The position numbers and the translations under genes are program-made. A model generated the notes under the pieces. That model was not told the DNA's origin and made no database searches. It saw nothing but the letters and a program-made list of their open reading frames with translations. Positions 41,812 through 51,427 of a stretch of DNA of 64,000 nucleotides are shown piece by piece. The stretch's first letter is position 1; each line of letters begins with the position of its first letter. This DNA is from GCA-002793235 sp965267355 (lineage in GTDB: Bacteria > Bacteroidota > Bacteroidia > Flavobacteriales_E > Vicingaceae), in assembly GCA_965267355.1 (NCBI GenBank), contig OZ253956.1, forward strand, positions 2,046,001 through 2,110,000, given 5' to 3'.

Positions 41812-43443
41812 TTAATAATTATTGGAAGTTAAATTTTCTGCTTTCACTTCTACACTTGCTTTTACAAATTCTTTAAAAAGTGGGTGAGGAGCAAGAACGG
41901 TACTTTTATATTCTGGATGAAATTGAACTCCAACAAACCAAGGATGATCTTCAATTTCAACTATTTCAACTAAATTATTTTCAGGGTTAACACCTGTAGC
42001 TTTCATACCTGCATCTTCAAATGTTGAAAGATACTTGTTGTTAAATTCGTATCTGTGCCTGTGTCGTTCAGCTATTTCGTTTGTTTGGTATGCTCTATAA
42101 GCATTAGTATTATTTTTTACTTGACAGTCGTATGCACCCAAACGCATCGTACCCCCTTTATCAGTAATGTTTCGCTGTTCTTCCATTAAATAGATAACAG
42201 GAGTGTCCGTACTTTCTTCCATTTCGGTAGAGTGAGCATTAGGTAACTCCATCACATTTCTTGCATATTCAATTACAGCACATTGCATGCCTAAACATAT
42301 ACCTAGAAAAGGGACATTATTTTCACGAGCGTATTTAACAGTAGAAATTTTCCCCTCAATACCTCTTTCTCCAAAACCAGGAGCAACAAGTATTCCGCTT
42401 AAACCACTTAATTTGTCATCAGCATTATCATCAGTAATTGATTCAGAATGAATCCAGTTAATATTTACTTTTGTTTCGTTACTTGCTCCAGCATGTATTA
42501 ATGCTTCAGCAATAGATTTATAAGAATCTTTAAGCTCAATATATTTTCCAACCAAACCAATGGTAGTTTCTTGTTTTGGATTTTTAAGTTTAGATAGAAA
42601 CTGATTCCATTCATTTAGATTTGGTTCATTTTTATAGGTTAAACCAAATTTATCCAATACAACTTTGTCCAATTCTTCTTTTTCCATTAAAAGAGGAACA
42701 TCATAAATAGTATCAGCGTCAATAGCTTGAATTACAGCTTTAGGCTCTATGTTGCAAAATAAAGCGACTTTTTCCTTAACCCCTTCAGTTAATTCATGCT
42801 CAGTTCTTAAAGCTAAAATATCTGGCTGAACACCTGACTCTAATAATGATTTTACTGAATGTTGCGTAGGCTTGGTTTTTAATTCACCAGAAGTAGCAAG
42901 GTAGGGAACAAGAGTTAAATGTAGAACAATACAGTCAAAACCAGGTTCCCATTTTAACTGACGAACTGCTTCAATGTAAGGTAAAGATTCAATATCACCA
43001 ACAGTCCCTCCAATTTCAGTTATTACAATGTCGTATTTACCTGTATTTCCTAAAATTTTTATTCTCCGTTTAATTTCATCCGTTATGTGTGGAATAACTT
43101 GAACTGTTTTACCAAGAAAAGCTCCCTCACGTTCTTTGTTAATCACACTTTGGTAGATTCTTCCAGTAGTAACATTGTTAGCTTGGGACGTATTCACATT
43201 TAAAAAACGCTCGTAGTGTCCTAAATCTAAATCAGTTTCTGCTCCATCTTCAGTTACAAAGCATTCGCCATGCTCATAAGGGTTTAGCGTACCAGGATCA
43301 ACGTTAATGTACGGGTCTAATTTTTGAATGGTAACAGAGTAACCCCTTGATTGTAATAACTTTGCCAACGAAGCGGCAATAATTCCTTTACCTAATGATG
43401 AGGTAACACCTCCAGTTACAAAAATATATTTGGTGTTTGACAT
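41812..43443 (-). CDS. pyrG: CTP synthase
   Basis: 543 residues. The amidoligase domain opens with KYIFVTGGVTSSLGKGI (P-loop-like). Linked by a hinge near residue 270 is a class I glutamine amidotransferase domain with GICLGMQCAVIEYAR (nucleophile Cys) and the FHPEY catalytic His-Glu pair. It makes CTP from UTP, ATP and glutamine. First gene of the five-gene minus-strand operon; a TAAATTTG box lies 33 bases upstream of the ATG. Confidence 0.98.
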   Translation of the reverse strand: MSNTKYIFVTGGVTSSLGKGIIAASLAKLLQSRGYSVTIQKLDPYINVDPGTLNPYEHGECFVTEDGAETDLDLGHYERFLNVNTSQANNVTTGRIYQSVINKEREGAFLGKTVQVIPHITDEIKRRIKILGNTGKYDIVITEIGGTVGDIESLPYIEAVRQLKWEPGFDCIVLHLTLVPYLATSGELKTKPTQHSVKSLLESGVQPDILALRTEHELTEGVKEKVALFCNIEPKAVIQAIDADTIYDVPLLMEKEELDKVVLDKFGLTYKNEPNLNEWNQFLSKLKNPKQETTIGLVGKYIELKDSYKSIAEALIHAGASNETKVNINWIHSESITDDNADDKLSGLSGILVAPGFGERGIEGKISTVKYARENNVPFLGICLGMQCAVIEYARNVMELPNAHSTEMEESTDTPVIYLMEEQRNITDKGGTMRLGAYDCQVKNNTNAYRAYQTNEIAERHRHRYEFNNKYLSTFEDAGMKATGVNPENNLVEIVEIEDHPWFVGVQFHPEYKSTVLAPHPLFKEFVKASVEVKAENLTSNNY

Positions 43444-43475
43444 TACTCTGCTTTACCCTAAATTAAACAAAGCAG

Positions 43476-43483
43476 CAAATTTA
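43476..43483 (-). promoter_or_regulatory. -7 box of the pyrG operon
   Basis: On the minus strand TAAATTTG matches TAnnTTTG, giving a leader of roughly 27 bases. No well-spaced -33 element found. Confidence 0.45.
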
Positions 43484-43529
43484 AAAATATTATAGGGTTT
43501 AAAAAGGGAATTTTTCAACTTTATTCCAA

Positions 43530-43564
43530 CAAAAAAACCGAGTAATTGTTACCCGGTTTTTTTT
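43530..43564. terminator. Terminator after the type B surface-protein gene
   Basis: ACCGAGTAA and TTACCCGGT pair with one internal mismatch around TTG, flanked by A and T runs on both sides. It follows the stop of the gene ending at 43583 (minus strand). Confidence 0.75.
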
Positions 43565-43582
43565 AATAAATTTTTAAATGTA

Positions 43583-45649
43583 TTATTTCCCCCTAAGAAT
43601 GGTAACTGTCCTTTTAGATAGAACAACAGGTTCATTTCCATAAACACCTTCAAGTAGAACAAAATAAGTTCCGTCAGGTACGTTTCCTCCACCTTTAAAT
43701 GTTCCATCCCATTCAAATTCAGGGAAAACTTCACTTTCGTAAACTAACATACCCCAACGATTAAATATTTTCACATTCATAGCATCAGTACAGGGGTTAG
43801 ATGTTCCACCAACTCTATCACCTTTATTATTAAAATACCCTAATGTATATGTGTCATTTAAACCATCCCCATTAGGTGTAATTACATTAGGAACTACATC
43901 TAAACTGTCAAAAGGAGGCAAAACAGTCATGTCAAACTGAATTGTATCATCAATAGCTTCAGGGCATTCAACAGAATACATTCTAGCAGTAACACTAAAA
44001 GTCCCACCAATGTGTTCACAATCTGGTTGCCAGCAGTATTGTGTAGCTACGGTTGTTGGGTTGTGAGCATTGTTTGGTGCACCTGTCACAACAGATTGGA
44101 CACCATTTGAATAAATATAATTATTATCCAATGTCGGGAATTCTGCAGGGGCATTTGAAAAATCAAAAATATCTGAAGTAATGCTTATGTTTAATGTGTC
44201 AACAATATTTGAGTCTTCAAACAAAATATTAACGCATTTATTTTCTGCAAAAACAGCCTCTACATTTCCAGGGTTAAACAAGGTAGCTGGAGGAGGTACC
44301 ACTTCTATGTTAAAGATAATACTATCTTGAGCTTTTCCGTCACATCCTAAAGAGAAAGCATTTACTTGGAAAGGAAAAACTCCAAATAATTCATCACATT
44401 TTGGTGTCCAACAAAAACGCTGAGCAACAGTACCAATATTATATTCACCTACTGTATCTGACTGATTTGGAGGTAAGACAACCGAGTCTTGCCATATTCC
44501 TGAACCATAAAAGGTTTCATTATAGAAATAATGTAAATTACCACTCATGTCCGGAGTAATGGTTGCTTGATAAGCACCTGAATCAAAAATTGGAGACACC
44601 ATTTCCATATATAAGGTGTCTGTCGCGTTTAGGTCGTTAAATATTAAATCTTTACAAAATTCTTTATTATACTCAATCTGTAGGGTCTGAGGAGGAGTGG
44701 TTTGTGTAGGAACACTATTTAAGAACTGAGGAGCTGAGCCACTAGTACAGTTTAAGCTTTGGTACTGTAATTCTCTTCTTATTTCACCAATTTTAATTTT
44801 TGGTCCGTTTTGAGCAGCGGTTGTATCCCTAAATTCTTCTACCCTAACAACAAAACTAAAAAAGCCTTGAACAACTGGTGTTGCTGTTATTATACCTGTT
44901 GCAGGATCAATTGACATTGGAGGAATTCCTCCAATAATATCCGATAAATTATATCCATTAATCCACCCAGTAGCTTGATAAAAAGGATATGCACCAGCAC
45001 CAGCAACAGTTCCGTTAGTAGTATTTCCAGAACCAAGCGGTTCTACAAATGAATAAACAAGAGAGTCACCATCAACATCACTTAAAGGAAAACTAAAAGT
45101 TTTTGTACTATTAACACAGAAGTAAGCATCGGCTGGATAATTACCAAAATCAGGAGTTGAATTCATACCTATAGCAGGGTCAGGAATCATAGCTAACCAT
45201 GTCATATTTCGATTTCCACCTTGAGGGATGTTAATGGCTAAAGAATTTCTAGCATAAACTTGAGATTGAACATAGTAACCATTAGTGTTGTTTGGTAAAA
45301 AAACTGTTGTAGTGTTTTCGAATATACCTTCTTGAATACTAACTACATTTGGGTCTGGGCTATAACAAGGGTCTCCAAGAGGTACTATAGATAATGAAGT
45401 TCTAGTTAAATTAACACTCAGTTGAGATGCATGGGTTACAGGATCATAAAAACCAATATCTAGAGTGGTTGGAATTTGAGCTGTACTATTTGCGTTGTCT
45501 CTATAAACTCTAAGTTTTATGGTGTAATATGCACCAGTTGAAACAACACTATCCATTTTAATATAAAAATCACCACCGTTAATATGAGATGCTTTTACGG
45601 TTGTAGAAAAGATAATTACTGTTAAAATAAAACCAAATATTTTCTTCAT
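43583..45649 (-). CDS. Secreted protein with gliding motility-associated (type B) C-terminal domain
   Basis: 688 residues from the ATG at 45649, which begins MKKIFGFILTVIIFSTTVKA, a clear signal peptide; a start 19 codons earlier would bury it. The body is a series of Ig/cadherin-like beta domains (ADTL, PQTL and INGGDFYIKM segments). The last ~90 residues carry PNVITPNGDGLNDTYTLG and KIFNRWGMLVYES, the CHU_C/type B sorting domain that directs export by type IX secretion with a PorP/SprF-type partner. Likely a surface adhesin. Its 5' end abuts the EamA gene. Confidence 0.87.
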   Translation of the reverse strand: MKKIFGFILTVIIFSTTVKASHINGGDFYIKMDSVVSTGAYYTIKLRVYRDNANSTAQIPTTLDIGFYDPVTHASQLSVNLTRTSLSIVPLGDPCYSPDPNVVSIQEGIFENTTTVFLPNNTNGYYVQSQVYARNSLAINIPQGGNRNMTWLAMIPDPAIGMNSTPDFGNYPADAYFCVNSTKTFSFPLSDVDGDSLVYSFVEPLGSGNTTNGTVAGAGAYPFYQATGWINGYNLSDIIGGIPPMSIDPATGIITATPVVQGFFSFVVRVEEFRDTTAAQNGPKIKIGEIRRELQYQSLNCTSGSAPQFLNSVPTQTTPPQTLQIEYNKEFCKDLIFNDLNATDTLYMEMVSPIFDSGAYQATITPDMSGNLHYFYNETFYGSGIWQDSVVLPPNQSDTVGEYNIGTVAQRFCWTPKCDELFGVFPFQVNAFSLGCDGKAQDSIIFNIEVVPPPATLFNPGNVEAVFAENKCVNILFEDSNIVDTLNISITSDIFDFSNAPAEFPTLDNNYIYSNGVQSVVTGAPNNAHNPTTVATQYCWQPDCEHIGGTFSVTARMYSVECPEAIDDTIQFDMTVLPPFDSLDVVPNVITPNGDGLNDTYTLGYFNNKGDRVGGTSNPCTDAMNVKIFNRWGMLVYESEVFPEFEWDGTFKGGGNVPDGTYFVLLEGVYGNEPVVLSKRTVTILRGK

Positions 45650-45705
45650 TATGCTTGTTGTATTAAATTTATCCGAAAGATGTAAAAATATAATAAAAGG
45701 TTGCA

Positions 45706-46593
45706 TTATCTAAATTTATTGATAAAATAAACCCCAAACAATATGATTCCTACACAAATTCCTTGAAAAATGTTAAAAATTTCACCATCAAAAATACCCC
45801 ACAAAATAGCAACTATAGGAATGATGTATGTAACACTTGCCGCAAATAATGCAGTAGTTTTTTTAATCAGCATATTAAATAAAATAACAGAAACTGCTGT
45901 TCCGAAAATGGCAAGTACGCTGATATAAATTATTGCTGAAAGAGATTCCTCATTAGAAATGGTTACTTCAGTAAAATCTGAGGCAAGTAAGTAGAAGATG
46001 CAAAAAGGGCCAATACTTAGAAACGCTAATGAAGTGATTGTTGTGGCATTAAGTTCTTTTAAAGAGTATTTTAAAATGTTCACAGAAATGGCATAACATA
46101 ATGTTGCTCCAATAATATAAAAACTATATGAAAAGTGTGTGTTATTTATGTCTATTCCATTTGAAGAAATTAAACCTATAGCTCCAGCTAAACCAATTAC
46201 AACTCCAATAATTTGTAGAAGAGAGCTTTTAGCTTTAAAAAATAATATGCCAATTATTAATGCAAAAATTGGAGTAAGTGAGTTTAATATTCCACTTAGT
46301 CCACTAGGTAGTTGAGTTTGAGCTTTTGTAAACAAAAATGCAGGGATACCATTTCCGAAAAAACCAGATGCAACAAGGTATTTCCAATCTTTTCGTTTAA
46401 CTTTTTTAAAACCAATTATTGCAAAAGGGATTAAACAAATAAAGCTTATGGTAATTCTTAAAGCAGCAACATTGGTGTGGGAGTAAACTTCTAATCCCCG
46501 TTTCATCAAAATAAATGAGCTCCCCCAGATAAACGCTAGGAAAAATAAGACGAACCATTGCCAAACTTTTTTATTTAAATCGAAAAAACTCAT
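45706..46593 (-). CDS. EamA/DMT-family transporter
   Basis: 295 residues with ten hydrophobic helices in two EamA repeats. Family features are AFIWGSSFILMKRGL in helix 1-2, GFFGNGIPAFLFTKAQTQLPSGLSGILNSLTPIFALIIG around helix 4 (read in pieces), and VTYIIPIVAILWGIFDGE near the end. Likely exports a metabolite or amino acid; substrate unknown. It lies 56 bases upstream of the type B surface-protein ATG. Confidence 0.9.
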   Translation of the reverse strand: MSFFDLNKKVWQWFVLFFLAFIWGSSFILMKRGLEVYSHTNVAALRITISFICLIPFAIIGFKKVKRKDWKYLVASGFFGNGIPAFLFTKAQTQLPSGLSGILNSLTPIFALIIGILFFKAKSSLLQIIGVVIGLAGAIGLISSNGIDINNTHFSYSFYIIGATLCYAISVNILKYSLKELNATTITSLAFLSIGPFCIFYLLASDFTEVTISNEESLSAIIYISVLAIFGTAVSVILFNMLIKKTTALFAASVTYIIPIVAILWGIFDGEIFNIFQGICVGIILFGVYFINKFR

Positions 46594-46638
46594 TTGTTAA
46601 AGAATGCTAAATTAGATGTTTTGAATTTGATTAATTAT

Positions 46639-46646
46639 TATTTTTG
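46639..46646 (+). promoter_or_regulatory. -7 box of the metal-binding lipoprotein gene
   Basis: TATTTTTG matches TAnnTTTG, with a leader of about 15 bases before ATG 46667. Confidence 0.45.
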
Positions 46647-46666
46647 CACTATTAATATTTTTAGAT

Positions 46667-47134
46667 ATGAAAACAGTAAATATTTTTCTTTCGATTTTAA
46701 TCTTAACCATTTTATCTTGTTCTGATTCAACTAATAATGAAGTCGTGGAGCAGAAAACAGAGATTAGTACTGAAAATGTAATGGTAGCAGATTATGCTAT
46801 TGATGGAATGGTGTGCGCTATGGGGTGTGCAAAGACAATACAAGATGAATTGGCTGACATGAATGGTATAGCTTCTTGTAATGTAGATTTTGAATCTGGT
46901 AAGGCACATGTAGAGTATGATAAAACTCAATTGTCAGAAAATGATGTGATTGCAGTGATTGAAGGACTGGCTGATGGTAAGTATAAAGTTAGCGAATGGA
47001 AAGAAGAGCAAGAAGAATTAGACGATACTGAGGAGGTTGAAGGAGAAGATACTGAAAGTAGCTCTATTACAGAAGTAAGTTTACCAAGTTTTGAAATTCC
47101 TAATTTATTTCATTTCTTATTTAATCAGTTATAA
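46667..47134 (+). CDS. Lipoprotein with heavy-metal-associated domain
   Basis: 155 residues. The signal peptide ends in lipobox ILSC (Cys near 18). Residues about 40-105 form an HMA ferredoxin-like domain (MVADYAIDGMVCAMGCAKTI...GIASCNVDFESGKAHVEYD). The metal loop has CxxxC instead of the usual CxxC. A glutamate-rich tail ends in a hydrophobic stretch. It may buffer or pass on copper or another soft metal at the envelope. It has its own promoter and a terminator, so it is a single-gene unit. Confidence 0.82.
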   Translation: MKTVNIFLSILILTILSCSDSTNNEVVEQKTEISTENVMVADYAIDGMVCAMGCAKTIQDELADMNGIASCNVDFESGKAHVEYDKTQLSENDVIAVIEGLADGKYKVSEWKEEQEELDDTEEVEGEDTESSSITEVSLPSFEIPNLFHFLFNQL

Positions 47135-47163
47135 GTAAGAGTTGAAAATTATAGATAGAATTG

Positions 47164-47191
47164 AAAGTCGAAGTATAACTTCGACTTTTTT
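47164..47191. terminator. Terminator after the lipoprotein gene
   Basis: AAAGTCGAAG pairs with CTTCGACTTT around TATAA, followed by a T run. It may also end the convergent outer-membrane operon. Confidence 0.85.
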
Positions 47192-47771
47192 ATTTAGTAT
47201 TGATGTTAAAACCTAGGCCAAATGAAAATCTAAATTCATTGATAGAGATACTACTAATGTTGGAGATGTGATTACCATAAACATATCTGGCATCAGCAAA
47301 CAAATGAAACCAATTATTGGCATAGTAATTAAAACCAAAAACACCTGATACAAGAGGATCAATAGTTGTACTTTGTGTAGGAGGGTTAATACCTGCGGGT
47401 AATATATATGCTGGATCTGTAATTTTAGTAACAGAAAAACCAGGTTGAATACCCATATAAGGATTAAAGTTGGATTTGGTATTAATGTGATACGAAGCTC
47501 CAGAGAACAATTGATGATTCAATTCTAACTCACTATCGCTGTTAGGTTTTAAATAGTAAAAAAGATCTCCTCTGGCAGAGATATTAGTATTAGCATAATA
47601 CTCCAAGTTGCCATGAAGATAAAGCCCTTGTTGATTTAATTGATTAAACTTACCGAAACTAAATGTCCCCTGAAGTCTTAACAGACCTTTTCTTAAAACG
47701 CTTTCTGTATCTTGAGAAAAAGTATTGACAGAGAATAGAAGTAGAATTAAAACAATAGGTAGTCTTACCAT
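47190..47771 (-). CDS. Outer-membrane beta-barrel protein
   Basis: 193 residues. The signal peptide ends near FSQD, and the rest alternates as amphipathic strands ending in an aromatic, F-rich strand (EFRFSFGLGFNINTK), as expected for an eight-stranded barrel. It overlaps the upstream barrel gene by seven bases. Related in pattern to that neighbour. Function unknown. Confidence 0.75.
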   Translation of the reverse strand: MVRLPIVLILLLFSVNTFSQDTESVLRKGLLRLQGTFSFGKFNQLNQQGLYLHGNLEYYANTNISARGDLFYYLKPNSDSELELNHQLFSGASYHINTKSNFNPYMGIQPGFSVTKITDPAYILPAGINPPTQSTTIDPLVSGVFGFNYYANNWFHLFADARYVYGNHISNISSISINEFRFSFGLGFNINTK

Positions 47772-48400
47772 AACTTAGCAATTTTATAGTTTAAACTAAT
47801 GGTAAATAAAAGATGTCCTTCTAGAGATAAAGAACCATCATGAGGTTCGTCAATATGAATTTCTCTATGACCATCCTCATTATGTATTTCTGTATGAACA
47901 TCATTACCCAAATGTATCATGTATTGCCCAGATAAAGAAAGGTTAAACTCATCGGTAATGTAAAAATGTGTGCCTAATCCTACTTGAGTAGCAGAGCTTA
48001 ATCGTGATACTTCTTCTGCACTTTCGTTTGCCAAAGGGTTATAACTTGGAATTATTTTAGTGTAGTCAAAACAATGACCAGCTAAAATGTATGGCAACAC
48101 TTTTTTATCGTTAGGGTTTAATGGATAGAACATTACTGACCAGCCAATGTGGTAATCATTTCTTCTTGCTAAATCATCAATATTTTCAGTAATGTAATCA
48201 GCAAACCATTCGGTGTTAATGCGGTTCGACAATCTAATTCTAAATTGCCCACCAAAGCCTAAACCAGAATTTCCAGTACTGCCAAAGGTACTATAGGTGT
48301 TTCTTACTCCCAGTTCAAATTCACCAGCTTTATTTAGTGTTTCATCTTGTGCCATCAAACTAAGTGGCAGTATAAAAAGGATAAATTTTAAGTATTTCAT
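47765..48400 (-). CDS. Outer-membrane beta-barrel protein
   Basis: 211 residues. A signal peptide (LMAQD) is followed by strands of a small barrel (GLGFGGQFRIRLSNRINTEWFADY). A histidine-rich loop HIHEDGHREIHIDEPHDG-like segment near residues 175-190 (HTEIHNEDGHREIHIDEPHD) could bind metal ions. It overlaps the next barrel gene by seven bases. Divergent from ctaA with about 105 bases between. Confidence 0.75.
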   Translation of the reverse strand: MKYLKFILFILPLSLMAQDETLNKAGEFELGVRNTYSTFGSTGNSGLGFGGQFRIRLSNRINTEWFADYITENIDDLARRNDYHIGWSVMFYPLNPNDKKVLPYILAGHCFDYTKIIPSYNPLANESAEEVSRLSSATQVGLGTHFYITDEFNLSLSGQYMIHLGNDVHTEIHNEDGHREIHIDEPHDGSLSLEGHLLFTISLNYKIAKLW

Positions 48401-48493
48401 AATGACAGGAATTAAGATAAAGATATAATAAAACTTAAATAATTCAGTAATTATTATTTGTCTTTTTCATATTAACACTCTTATAACAATTTG

Positions 48494-48501
48494 TACTTTT
48501 G
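48494..48501 (+). promoter_or_regulatory. -7 box of ctaA
   Basis: TACTTTTG matches TAnnTTTG and ends five bases before the ATG at 48507, implying a leaderless or nearly leaderless mRNA. Confidence 0.5.
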
Positions 48502-48506
48502 CTAGC

Positions 48507-49526
48507 ATGAAAAATAACCCCAACAAGTCGGTTATCATTTGGCTACTCACAGGATGTGCTTTAATATTTGTAATGGTTGTTGTTGGTGGTATTACCAGGC
48601 TTACACACTCAGGGTTATCTATGGTAGATTGGAATTTGTTTATGGGAGCAATACCTCCATTAAATGAACATGAGTGGCAGGAAACATTTAATATGTATAA
48701 ACAGTTTCCTGAATATCAGAAAGTAAACTTTCATTTTACCTTAGAAGAGTTTAAGTCCATCTTTTTTTGGGAGTACTTACATCGCTTAATAGGTCGTGTA
48801 ATTGGGCTAGTGTTTATCATTCCTTTTGCATATTTCCTTATAAGAAAGAAACTATCTTCTAAGTTAATTAAGCAATGCTTAATCATTTTATTTATGGGTG
48901 GATTTCAGGGGTTTTTAGGTTGGTGGATGGTGAAAAGTGGTTTGAAAGACAACCCTGATGTTAGCCATTACAGGTTAGCTATACATTTAATGGCAGCATT
49001 TTTAACTTTTGCTTACACATTTTGGGTGGCTCTTGGTTTAATTCATAAAGATAAAGAAAGACCAAATAATATTTTTATAAGAAAATGGCTACAAGTGTTG
49101 TTGTTGGTGTTATTGATTCAGATTATATACGGAGCTTTTGTTGCAGGATTAAATGCAGGTTTTGTCTTTAATACCTGGCCTAAAATGGGCGAAAAATGGG
49201 TAGCAGATTCTGTAACTGCATTAAAACCTGTTTGGGTTAATTTTATTGATGGAATAGGAGGGGTGCAGTTTATACATCGTTATTTAGCATTTGTTGTAGT
49301 GGGCATAGTACTGCTTATAGTATTTAAGAGTAATACGTTTAGCTTAAATGATTTTCAAAAAAAATCGCTTAAAGGAATTTTAATTGTTGTGTTTGTTCAG
49401 TTTTTATTGGGGGTATTTACAATAATTTATGCTGTGCCAGTTTGGTTAGGGGTAACACATCAAATAGGTGCTTTTGTTTTACTTGGTGCTGTAGTTTATG
49501 CACTCAATGCATTCAAAAGAGTTTAG
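48507..49526 (+). CDS. ctaA: Heme A synthase (COX15/CtaA)
   Basis: 339 residues with eight predicted helices. Paired heme-ligand histidines lie in EYLHRLIGR (about residue 92), HYRLAIHL (about 155), IHRYLAF (about 255) and THQIGAF (about 320). GGITRLTHSGLSMVDW is the family opening. It oxidises heme O to heme A for cytochrome c oxidase. No cox genes are next to it. The 3' end overlaps gldD convergently by four bases. Confidence 0.95.
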   Translation: MKNNPNKSVIIWLLTGCALIFVMVVVGGITRLTHSGLSMVDWNLFMGAIPPLNEHEWQETFNMYKQFPEYQKVNFHFTLEEFKSIFFWEYLHRLIGRVIGLVFIIPFAYFLIRKKLSSKLIKQCLIILFMGGFQGFLGWWMVKSGLKDNPDVSHYRLAIHLMAAFLTFAYTFWVALGLIHKDKERPNNIFIRKWLQVLLLVLLIQIIYGAFVAGLNAGFVFNTWPKMGEKWVADSVTALKPVWVNFIDGIGGVQFIHRYLAFVVVGIVLLIVFKSNTFSLNDFQKKSLKGILIVVFVQFLLGVFTIIYAVPVWLGVTHQIGAFVLLGAVVYALNAFKRV

Positions 49527-50098
49527 TTTTTCCACTCAAAGGTTTCAATCATTTTAGCAATATCTTCTTTCACAAAATCTAATACTGGCTGTATAGAATC
49601 TTGATTAGGTATGTTGTTGAAATATAAAGACCCTCTTACAAAATGATTAGTACTATCGGTTAAATGAAATTGATAGGAAGATGCTGCATTACCTTCAATA
49701 CTGTATATTAGACCATAAATTTTTTTCTCTGGACTATTTATAATTTTTTGTTCTATATCGTTTGCTTTAACTGTATGTTTAAAGGCAAGTGTTCTGGAAT
49801 CTTCTAAATACTGGTTAATATTATCGACAACAGGCTTGTAGCTAAGATAGATACTTGCATTTAAATCAGTAAAAACAATATCAAACCAGCATGGTTTATC
49901 AGGGTTGTTTTTATTTTGTTTTATGGTGGTGTATGTTGGTATTTGGCAGGTAAAAGGGCATTCTTTTTTCAAATTAGTATATTCTTTCTCAGGTAATCCA
50001 ATTCTAAAATAACCTTTTGGTTTAGGAGTATAACTTTCTTGTCCACAAGAAAATAAAATGGCTACTAATAAAAGTACTACATTATTCTTCATTTCCAA
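49523..50098 (-). CDS. gldD: Gliding motility lipoprotein GldD
   Basis: 191 residues. A lipoprotein signal ends in LFSCG. It matches GldD in the PKPKGYFRIGLPEKEY opening, PCWFDIVFTDLNASIYLSYK core and SSYQFHLTDS..HFVRGSLYF C-terminal motif. GldD is required for gliding and type IX secretion in Flavobacterium. It overlaps gldE by 17 bases, and gldE-gldD is the standard order. Confidence 0.95.
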   Translation of the reverse strand: MEMKNNVVLLLVAILFSCGQESYTPKPKGYFRIGLPEKEYTNLKKECPFTCQIPTYTTIKQNKNNPDKPCWFDIVFTDLNASIYLSYKPVVDNINQYLEDSRTLAFKHTVKANDIEQKIINSPEKKIYGLIYSIEGNAASSYQFHLTDSTNHFVRGSLYFNNIPNQDSIQPVLDFVKEDIAKMIETFEWKN

Positions 50099-51416
50099 TA
50101 ACTAATTTAACACGTTTTACCCTTCTTTTGTCTGATGCCTCAACGATAAAACTGTAATTTTTAAAGTTAACTTTTTCTCCTTTTAAAGGAATTTTACCAG
50201 CCAATTCAATAACTAACCCTGCAAGTGTATCAACATCTTTTTGAACTTCCTCAAAAAAGGAGTCATCCTCAATGTCGAGTATTTTTTGTACATCTGTTAA
50301 TGCTGTTTTTCCTTCAAAAATGTAATTGTTATCATCAAGCTTGGAGTAAGAAATATCCTCTTCGTCAAACTCATCACTAATATCTCCAACTATTTCTTCT
50401 AATACATCTTCAAGGGTAATAATTCCAGAAGTTCCTCCATACTCATCTACAACTATTGCTAGATGAATTTTCTTTTCCTGGAATTCTTTTAGTAGGTCAT
50501 CTAACTTTTTATTTTCAGGGATAAAAAATGGTGGTCTAATTAATTTTTGCCAGTCAAAACTCTCTTTTTCATTAAGGTGAGGCAATAAATCTTTAACATA
50601 AAGTAAACCAACAATTTTATCAAATGATTCTTCAATAACTGGTATTCTTGAGTGGCCGCAACTTAAAATAGTTTCAATCAACTCAGAGTAAGAAATGTTA
50701 TTGTCAATAGCAATCACATCAACTCGAGCTTTCATTACTTGTTTTACACTAGTTTCACCAAATCTAACAATCCCTTTTAAAATTCGATGTTCATCATTGT
50801 TTTCGGGAATATCTTCAGTTAAATCTAAAGCACGTGATAGCTCTTCAACAGAAACATCTAAACCTTTTCTTTTTATTCGTTTATCAATCATTCGGGTAGA
50901 GAAGATAAGCATACTACTTATTGGGGTAAATATTTTCATTAGCAGAGTAAGTGGTTTTACCATAAACCTGGCAAGAGAAAGAGCATGTTTTGTAGCATAA
51001 ATTTTTGGCACTACTTCTCCAAATAATAAAATAATAAAGGTTATCCCTATAACCTGAATTAAAAAGCTGAGCCATTCTGGGATAGATGAAAAATTAAAGG
51101 TATTATTAATACTGTATGTTGATAGTATTATTATAGCAACATTTACAAAATTGTTTGAGATAAGTATAGTAGCCAGTAATCGTTTCGGTGTTTTTAAAAT
51201 GTTTAAAATTTGCTCACTCGATTTAGAATCATTGTTGTTTAGTTCGTCTTTTTCATTTGGCGTTAACGAAAAAAATGCTACTTCTGACCCTGAGATTAAT
51301 GCTGAACAGAGCAGTAATATTACTAATACTACAAATGAAACTATAATTGTAGTATTAATTGGGTTGATTAACCCTGAAAGTAAAATACTCGAAAATAAAG
51401 GTTCGGGATCGTCCAA
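50082..51416 (-). CDS. gldE: Gliding motility-associated protein GldE (CNNM/CBS family)
   Basis: 444 residues. Four N-terminal helices form a CNNM (DUF21) transporter domain (GSEVAFFSL). A CBS pair (MKARVDVIAIDNNISYSELI; IRPPFFIPENKKLDDLL) and a C-terminal CorC_HlyC domain follow. The family may move divalent cations; GldE can support GldD in gliding. Located between ssb and gldD, a conserved Bacteroidota order. Confidence 0.95.
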   Translation of the reverse strand: MDDPEPLFSSILLSGLINPINTTIIVSFVVLVILLLCSALISGSEVAFFSLTPNEKDELNNNDSKSSEQILNILKTPKRLLATILISNNFVNVAIIILSTYSINNTFNFSSIPEWLSFLIQVIGITFIILLFGEVVPKIYATKHALSLARFMVKPLTLLMKIFTPISSMLIFSTRMIDKRIKRKGLDVSVEELSRALDLTEDIPENNDEHRILKGIVRFGETSVKQVMKARVDVIAIDNNISYSELIETILSCGHSRIPVIEESFDKIVGLLYVKDLLPHLNEKESFDWQKLIRPPFFIPENKKLDDLLKEFQEKKIHLAIVVDEYGGTSGIITLEDVLEEIVGDISDEFDEEDISYSKLDDNNYIFEGKTALTDVQKILDIEDDSFFEEVQKDVDTLAGLVIELAGKIPLKGEKVNFKNYSFIVEASDKRRVKRVKLVIGNEE

Positions 51417-51427
51417 TTTAGATTAAA

